This document shows, in pieces, positions 39,994-44,711 of a DNA stretch of 44,711 nt. This stretch comes from a virus. The translations under genes and the position numbers were made by a program. The notes beneath the pieces were generated by a model. That model saw only the letters and a program-made list of their open reading frames with translations, was not told where the DNA came from and made no database searches. Location: the IMG/VR virus record IMGVR_UViG_3300021960_000149, positions 1 to 44,711 of that record. The stretch is one strand, 5' to 3'. The first letter of the stretch is position 1, and each line of letters starts with the position of its first letter.

Positions 39994-42333
39994 ATGGGAT
40001 ACTTTCAAGAATTTCCAAATATAGAATACGTCAATAGATTTCCTAATGCGAAATCTAATGATGAGGTAACTGTTGCCAAAAATTTATTCAAAAGACCTAA
40101 AATGAGAGGAGATATTCTCCCCTCAGCAGTGCAATTCGAATATTATAATATTGAAGATGGTGAAAGACCAGAACAAATTGCAGAAAAAGTATATGGCAAC
40201 CCCGAATTAGACTGGGTAATTTTAATAGCAAATAATATTATTAATATAAACGAAGACTGGCCATTAACTGAAGCACAACTACCCCAGTACTTACTTAAAA
40301 AATATGGTTCCGAATCTAATCTAACACAAATACGTCATTATGAGACTATAGAATTAAAAGACTCGTACAATAGAACTGTTATTCCTGGTGGATTGCTTGT
40401 AGATGAGGCCTTCTATCTGGCACCAGAATTCGAAACTCAAGATACTGTCCCACCAGGAATCACTTTCCCACCGATTTACTTGAATCCAATAGTTGGAATT
40501 GCAACCGTTGGATTATCAACTTTCCCTGGTTTTGAAGATACAGTTGGAAGCATATCAGTAACTGAACCAGGTAGAGGATACACGGAAACTCCAACTGTAC
40601 TGATCGGAGATCCAACTCTAAGCGCTGATGCTTCAGCGACTGTAGGTATTCAAAGTTTCTATGTTAGTAGTCTTACTGGACTGACCGTTGGAGCAGGATA
40701 TGTTACTCAACCGGATATAACGATTGATGCTCCGCCAGTGTCAATTCAGGGTATCGCAACTTGTGGACTTGGTACTGGTGCAGAAGAAAGTTTAGTAAAA
40801 ACAATCTATCTAGATGAACCTGGAATTGGTTATGGATTAACCGCTCCAACCGTTGTATTCGATCTACCAAGAAACTTTATTTCTGGTGCATCATACAAAA
40901 ACGAATCTGCAATTTCCGTTGGATCTGATCTGGATGGTATGTATGTGAGATCAGATGGATTTAAAGTTTATACTTCAAGTGGAACTGGATCTCCTCTCCT
41001 GAAATCCTTCAGTTTATCCAGAGCTTGGGACGTAACCACCCTTGTTAGTGAAGGATCTCTCGACGTGAGTTTAGTATTTTCTTACTGTAGTGGAATCGAA
41101 TTCTCTCCTGATGGAGCTAGAATGTATGTCACTGGAGGAAAGAGTGGGGCGTTCTTTGTTGCACAATACAATCTAGGAGTTGCATGGGATCTAACCACCG
41201 GAATCTATGTTAATCAAACTACATTGCCTTCTCCAGGTGGAGTTAGATTGAGAAACAATGGAACCAGATTGTATAGTTTGAACAGTAGTTCTCCAGATTC
41301 CATCGAAGAATATGTACTAAGTACACCCTGGAACGTTACTACAAAGAGTCTTTTAGCAACTCACAATATCCAAACTCCAACTGGAGATAACCAAATTCTT
41401 GGATTCTCATTTAACCAGGATGCAACCAAGATGTTTGCAACTGGTGTGGCTAACGCCAGTTTATATGAATTTAATATGGATAGTGCTTATGACTTAAGTA
41501 CATTAAGTTATTCAAATAATGTTTATGTTGGTGATAGAATTCCAAACCCATCAGACGTATTCATAAGCACCGACATTACTGCACTATTCATTGCTGGTGG
41601 TACGGGAAATAAAGTTTTCCAATATAATATTAATGTAAGAGCAAAAGGATTTGCACTTTTAAACGAATATGGATCTATATCCGATATTACAATAACAAAT
41701 CCTGGTTTAGGATATACTATTGCACCAGTTGTTAATATAACTGCACCATCACCTGCAGTACAAGCAACCGCAGTTGCAAATATGGCAGGTGGATCTGTCG
41801 TAAATATAACGATAACAAATGCAGGATTTGGATACACATCTATTCCATCAGTAGGAATAACTACTGCTCCATATTATAGAAGAGCAGTTGGAATTGCAAG
41901 CATGGTTGATGGAAGAATAGTTGGAGTTTCTATCTTAGATCCAGGTAAAAATTACTACTCAGCTCCAGCAATTACATTCTTTGGTAACCAAAGTGAAATT
42001 TTAAATGTTCAAATTGATCAGAAATATTCTCAAGCAGACAGAACTTGGAAATGGAATGGTACAGAATGGCAAGAAAAAGTAACTGATGAATTTGAGTATT
42101 TGGATGGCCAAATAATTAAAACTGCGGTAGGTTCTCAAATTGCACAACCAGTTACTAACTATGAGTATGAAATATCCTTGAATGAATCAAAAAGACTTAT
42201 TGTTATACCAAAACCAGAGTTTATTCCAATTATTCTTAAGGATTTGAAGGGAATGATGAAGTATTCCATCTCTTCTTCTAAAAAGAACGATAAACTTAAG
42301 AATACTTATAATCCAAAACTTAGTGGGGTATAA
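39994..42333 (+). CDS. gp53: Baseplate wedge gp53, enlarged, with beta-propeller insert
   Basis: This is a 779-aa protein, four times T4 gp53 (196 aa). Residues 1-140 are the gp53 core (FEYYNIEDGERPEQIAEKVY, GNPELDWVILIANNI). Residues about 180-300 and 545-660 carry G-x-G-Y-T-x2-P beta repeats. Between them (about 300-545) lies a propeller-like repeat of about 45 residues with AWDVTT, AWDLTT and PWNVTT marks. The last 100 residues return to gp53 (WKWNGTEWQEKV, LKDLKGMMKYSIS). gp53 clamps wedges around the hub. The insert would be exposed on the baseplate. Confidence 0.85.
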   Translation: MGYFQEFPNIEYVNRFPNAKSNDEVTVAKNLFKRPKMRGDILPSAVQFEYYNIEDGERPEQIAEKVYGNPELDWVILIANNIININEDWPLTEAQLPQYLLKKYGSESNLTQIRHYETIELKDSYNRTVIPGGLLVDEAFYLAPEFETQDTVPPGITFPPIYLNPIVGIATVGLSTFPGFEDTVGSISVTEPGRGYTETPTVLIGDPTLSADASATVGIQSFYVSSLTGLTVGAGYVTQPDITIDAPPVSIQGIATCGLGTGAEESLVKTIYLDEPGIGYGLTAPTVVFDLPRNFISGASYKNESAISVGSDLDGMYVRSDGFKVYTSSGTGSPLLKSFSLSRAWDVTTLVSEGSLDVSLVFSYCSGIEFSPDGARMYVTGGKSGAFFVAQYNLGVAWDLTTGIYVNQTTLPSPGGVRLRNNGTRLYSLNSSSPDSIEEYVLSTPWNVTTKSLLATHNIQTPTGDNQILGFSFNQDATKMFATGVANASLYEFNMDSAYDLSTLSYSNNVYVGDRIPNPSDVFISTDITALFIAGGTGNKVFQYNINVRAKGFALLNEYGSISDITITNPGLGYTIAPVVNITAPSPAVQATAVANMAGGSVVNITITNAGFGYTSIPSVGITTAPYYRRAVGIASMVDGRIVGVSILDPGKNYYSAPAITFFGNQSEILNVQIDQKYSQADRTWKWNGTEWQEKVTDEFEYLDGQIIKTAVGSQIAQPVTNYEYEISLNESKRLIVIPKPEFIPIILKDLKGMMKYSISSSKKNDKLKNTYNPKLSGV

Positions 42334-42372
42334 AAAAATCCCTGACCTTCAAAAAAGCCAGGGAAATTTTTT
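42332..42372. terminator. Bidirectional rho-independent terminator
   Basis: TCCCTG (42339-42344) pairs with CAGGGA (42359-42364), with T runs on the 3' side of both strands. It separates the plus-strand gp53 transcript from the minus-strand gp32 transcript, which meet here. Confidence 0.8.
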
Positions 42373-42378
42373 CTTATT

Positions 42379-42627
42379 TTAACGACAGGGGACTCTAAAA
42401 GAGTCTCTCCATCTTCTTACATATCCAGGACGATATATGTCTCCTGGTACATATTCTTCTTTATAAACTTCTTTTGTACAAATTTCAGACTCTCCCCGAT
42501 AATGAGGTCTAGGACGATAATAGTGGTGATGATCACCTCTAAAAGGTTCCCAGAATTCTTTCCAAGTAATGGCTTGAGCTGGACTTGAAAAAGAGATTAG
42601 TATTATCAGAGGGAGAAGTCTTTTCAT
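42379..42627 (-). CDS. Small exported protein (82 aa) with a cysteine pair
   Basis: MKRLLPLIILISFSSPAQA is a signal peptide with an AQA cut. The mature part is His/Tyr/Arg-rich (RGDHHHYYRPRPHYRGE), then has two cysteines (SEICTKEVY and RVPCR). It starts four bases after the gp32 stop and is the last gene before the terminator. Function unknown; a periplasmic site is inferred. Confidence 0.7.
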   Translation of the reverse strand: MKRLLPLIILISFSSPAQAITWKEFWEPFRGDHHHYYRPRPHYRGESEICTKEVYKEEYVPGDIYRPGYVRRWRDSFRVPCR

Positions 42628-42631
42628 TTTA

Positions 42632-43564
42632 TCAGGACTCAGCGAGTCGTTGGAAGTAACTCAGAGCATCATCTGCATCCTCATCATCTTCCTCAACACG
42701 AGCAGCGGGTTTGGAGATCTCAAAGGAAGGAGCAGAACGCTTCTCAGAGTAGTCTCCACGACGTTCGGCTTCCCATTGTTGATCCTCTTCAACCGTCTCA
42801 GCATCTTGACGTTGAGGAACAGGTTTGGCACCCAGAACATAGTCCAGACGCTTCTTCAGTTCATCATAAGTCTTGAAGTTAGATGCAGCACTGAACTCAT
42901 TCAGATCGTTCAGATTCTTGTAGATACGTTCCAGTTTGTCATCATCATCCAGAAGGGCATTAGGACGATCAAACTCGGACTTATCATAGTTCCAGTAACC
43001 TTCAACCTTACGAATCTTCAGTTTGAAGTTAGCACCAGTCCAGAAGTCAAAAGGATTGATGGCTTCTTCATCTGCAAACTGAGGTTGCATTGCTTCGGTG
43101 ATCTTGTCATAGATCTTCTTACCGAACTTATACAGGAACACACGACCCTCGTTCTCGGGGTGTGCAGGATCACTCACCACATAGATGTTAGCGTAGTAGG
43201 AGAGTTTGCGTTTCTGTTTACGAGCAATCTCCTTGTCACGATCAGAACCACTATTCCACAGAACACGGTTATGTTCGGACACAGGATCCTTCTGACCGAG
43301 AGTGGTCAGGGAGTTCTCAATATACCAACCACCAGGGCCTTGGAACGCATGGCTCCAGACTTGTGCCCAGGGAAGTTCACATCCTTCAGGCGCAGGAAGG
43401 AATCGGATCACTGCATAACCGTTACCAGCCTTGTCAACTTCAGGCTTCCAGAAACGTTCATCAGCTCCACCACCTTCACCACTATTCAGTTTTTCTACTT
43501 TCTTGATCAGTTTTTCAGTCAGCGAACCAGCACGGGACTGTTTCTTAAGATCAGCAAAAGACAT
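42632..43564 (-). CDS. gp32: Single-stranded DNA-binding protein gp32
   Basis: This is a 310-aa protein (T4 gp32, 301 aa). KKQSRAGSLT at 7-16 corresponds to the basic LAST motif for cooperative binding. The OB core is clear (SYYANIYVVSDPAHPENEGR, FLYKFGKKIYDKI, GANFKLKIRKVEGYWNYD). The C-terminal tail is acidic (VEEDDEDADDALSYF) for contacts with replication partners. The T4 zinc site (His64, Cys77, Cys87, Cys90) is missing: the matching segment has no cysteine. It has its own strong promoter at 43610-43638. Confidence 0.95.
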   Translation of the reverse strand: MSFADLKKQSRAGSLTEKLIKKVEKLNSGEGGGADERFWKPEVDKAGNGYAVIRFLPAPEGCELPWAQVWSHAFQGPGGWYIENSLTTLGQKDPVSEHNRVLWNSGSDRDKEIARKQKRKLSYYANIYVVSDPAHPENEGRVFLYKFGKKIYDKITEAMQPQFADEEAINPFDFWTGANFKLKIRKVEGYWNYDKSEFDRPNALLDDDDKLERIYKNLNDLNEFSAASNFKTYDELKKRLDYVLGAKPVPQRQDAETVEEDQQWEAERRGDYSEKRSAPSFEISKPAARVEEDDEDADDALSYFQRLAES

Positions 43565-43609
43565 TTGTATTTCTCCGTATTGAGTGTATTTGGCCTTTGG
43601 GACGACTTT

Positions 43610-43638
43610 AGTTTACCGTGGTAGACCGGGGATGTCAA
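43610..43638 (-). promoter_or_regulatory. Sigma70-like promoter of gp32
   Basis: A perfect TTGACA (43633-43638), a 17-base spacer, then TAAACT (43610-43615). It lies in the gap upstream of gp32 and lets gp32 be made apart from gp59 and gp33. Confidence 0.75.
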
Positions 43639-43650
43639 GCCCCATTTTAT

Positions 43651-43920
43651 TCAGTCTTTGGGCATTTCCTCTGGGTTTTCCAGGGCGACTTCAAAGAGAA
43701 GTGGGTGACACATCTCATCAATTAGATAATTTGACCAACGATACATATCGTCGGTTGTGTACTCGTAATTATTATTTGCTTCTAACTGTATGTAGGGATC
43801 CTGTTGCATTATTAACGGAATGTCATCAAATGTAAAAGGAATCCCATTTATGAAAAACATATCTACAATCTCACCATTATGGTAGCAATATGAGGAGGTG
43901 ATTTTGTAGTTGTACGACAT
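43651..43920 (-). CDS. Hypothetical protein (89 aa)
   Basis: MSYNYKITSSYCYHNGEIVD starts at 43920, one base after the gp33 stop. It is beta-rich at first, then helical (TTDDMYRWSNYLIDEM). No family recognised. The place between gp33 and gp32 suggests expression with the replication genes. Confidence 0.7.
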   Translation of the reverse strand: MSYNYKITSSYCYHNGEIVDMFFINGIPFTFDDIPLIMQQDPYIQLEANNNYEYTTDDMYRWSNYLIDEMCHPLLFEVALENPEEMPKD

Positions 43921-43921
43921 C

Positions 43922-44251
43922 TTACATATCTGCGATTTTGTCTAAACGATCCAGAGTTTCTTCCATCTCTGAAAATAAATCATTAACGTTGTTTCCATCA
44001 AATCCAAGGAACTCTGCGGCATCTTGGATTCTTTGTTTCATTTCTAATGCTTCGGGATCATCAGAAAGAGAGAGACGGAAGTAAAGGTTCTTCTGTTTCT
44101 CTAGAAAAGTTCTCATCAATTCAACGTGTTCTCTTTTTTGTTCCCTACTCATTATAGGGGCTTTGAAAGTATCTTCAATAATTTTTTGTTGAAGTTGTTC
44201 CATCTCTTTGACGGCTTCTCTTACAATCTCGGATTCAAAAAATCCACTCAC
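43922..44251 (-). CDS. gp33: Late-transcription accessory protein gp33, DUF1825-like
   Basis: This is a 109-aa protein (T4 gp33, 112 aa). In T4, gp33 bridges RNA polymerase and the sliding clamp to activate late promoters. The N-terminus MSGFFESEIVREAVKEMEQL closely resembles the MGFFDSEIVQ start of the DUF1825 proteins of cyanobacteria, and the rest is helical (LMRTFLEKQKNLYFRLSLSD). It uses a GTG start that overlaps the gp59 stop (GTGA). Position beside gp59 and gp32 supports the name. Confidence 0.7.
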   Translation of the reverse strand: MSGFFESEIVREAVKEMEQLQQKIIEDTFKAPIMSREQKREHVELMRTFLEKQKNLYFRLSLSDDPEALEMKQRIQDAAEFLGFDGNNVNDLFSEMEETLDRLDKIADM

Positions 44252-44711
44252 AATACGATCTCCTTTAGTGTCTGAGTATACTTTTCCTTATCAATATTTA
44301 GGAAGGATTTGTATTTTTTGATGCGTAAACTGACGGATTCCCACACTGGATCTAAGAGTTGTTTATCAAAGTTTTTAGAAAACTTAAGGATCATATCCAT
44401 TATAACAAAAGTTTCTATAGATATACCTTTTTGCAGGTATTTCTTAAGAATCTCTGGGTGTGATGAACCTTTGATGGCGAAAAGATCTTCAAAGGTATCC
44501 TTATGTAAGAATACCTCAGACTCTGTTTTGAAGAGATAGAAGAGACTTTGAGATCTTTTCAACCAGTTAGAATAATTTTTTTCACCTGACTCAATAATTT
44601 CACCGATCCATAGTTTAGAGGGATCATCACATTCTACAAAATTTGCCAGGAAGTATTGTTTGATCTCGTCATCAGATTTCTGACGAGACATTCGTTCAAA
44701 GAAGTAACGAT
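44248..44711 (-). CDS. gp59: Helicase loader gp59, N-terminal part cut by window edge
   Basis: The frame is open to the right edge (RYFFERMSRQKSDDEIK), so the ATG at 44691 is internal and the N-terminus lies outside. YFLANFVECDDPSKLWIGEI, FVIMDMILKFSKNFDKQL and RIKKYKSFLNIDKEKY match the C-terminal two thirds of gp59 (T4, 217 aa), which loads the gp41 helicase onto gp32-coated DNA. Overlaps gp33 by four bases. Confidence 0.85.
   Translation of the reverse strand, partial: RYFFERMSRQKSDDEIKQYFLANFVECDDPSKLWIGEIIESGEKNYSNWLKRSQSLFYLFKTESEVFLHKDTFEDLFAIKGSSHPEILKKYLQKGISIETFVIMDMILKFSKNFDKQLLDPVWESVSLRIKKYKSFLNIDKEKYTQTLKEIVL

Noticed and set aside
42650-43624. 324-codon open frame on the plus strand opposite gp32
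   Set aside because: It mirrors gp32 with no recognisable domain; it is a shadow of the biased codon use of gp32.
1-44711. CRISPR arrays, insertion sequences, integrase or attachment sites
   Set aside because: No regularly spaced repeats, transposase or recombinase motifs were seen; the window looks purely lytic.

Overview
The window is part of the genome of a T4-like marine cyanophage (a cyanomyovirus). The T4 side is shown by recognisable homologues of the replication and late-transcription genes (gp59, gp33, gp32, a UvsW-like helicase), the head-completion protein gp4, and the baseplate and hub genes (gp53, gp48, gp54, gp26, a gp51-like protein, gp27-like, gp5-like). The cyanobacterial host is shown by a CP12-like Calvin-cycle regulator and a CpeT/CpcT-type phycobiliprotein lyase. 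The DNA is AT-rich, packed with genes, and most genes run on the minus strand with overlapping stops and starts. The best guess for the host is marine Synechococcus or Prochlorococcus; the sequence alone does not settle which.

Layout. (1) 1-5.6 kb, minus: a gene cut by the left edge, a cupin/2OG-type protein, the UvsW-like helicase, a GNHR-motif protein, a Cys/His/Asp protein, a 48-aa protein, and three small exported proteins that each carry a cysteine pair. (2) 5.6-10.7 kb, minus: about 20 very small, mostly unrecognised genes in a tight early-type array, ending upstream in two paralogous six-cysteine proteins. Five of these genes were found only by reading the minus strand by hand. (3) 10.7-13.1 kb, plus: a three-gene island with two Fe(II)/2OG oxygenase-like proteins and a 342-aa protein of unknown function, with late-type promoters. 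(4) 13.1-21.3 kb, minus: a glycine-rich adhesin-like protein, a 71-aa helical protein and a 2265-aa fibre-like protein ending in an S74 self-cleaving chaperone domain. (5) 21.4-25.1 kb, minus: an operon from a strong sigma70-like promoter. It holds three small proteins, tRNA-Leu(UAA), a 2OG oxygenase, CpeT, tRNA-Thr(UGU), two more 2OG oxygenases, a 54-aa protein and a Mom-like acyltransferase, and it ends in a terminator. (6) 25.1-37.5 kb, minus: the baseplate hub operon, from gp54 and gp26 down to hub, spike and fibre-like proteins, including two wall-degrading enzymes and, between the gp27-like and gp5-like genes, CP12. (7) 37.5-42.3 kb, plus: gp4, a conserved 175-aa protein, gp48 and a much enlarged gp53, closed by a bidirectional terminator. 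(8) 42.4-44.7 kb, minus: gp59 (cut by the right edge), gp33, an 89-aa protein, gp32 with its own promoter, and a small exported protein.

How it fits together. The gp59/gp32/UvsW proteins serve replication and recombination, and gp33 links replication to late transcription. T4-type late promoters (NNTAAATA) sit ahead of structural genes, while sigma70-like promoters head the early arrays. The hub operon and the gp53/gp48 operon together build the baseplate centre, wedge and tube cap. The metabolic genes fit redirection of host light harvesting and carbon flux during infection. The points most worth a second look are the Mom-like protein, the SGNH-like motif set in reversed order inside the M23 hub protein, the propeller insert in gp53, CP12 inside the baseplate operon, the group of six 2OG/cupin proteins, and a 16-bp element repeated at two gene ends.
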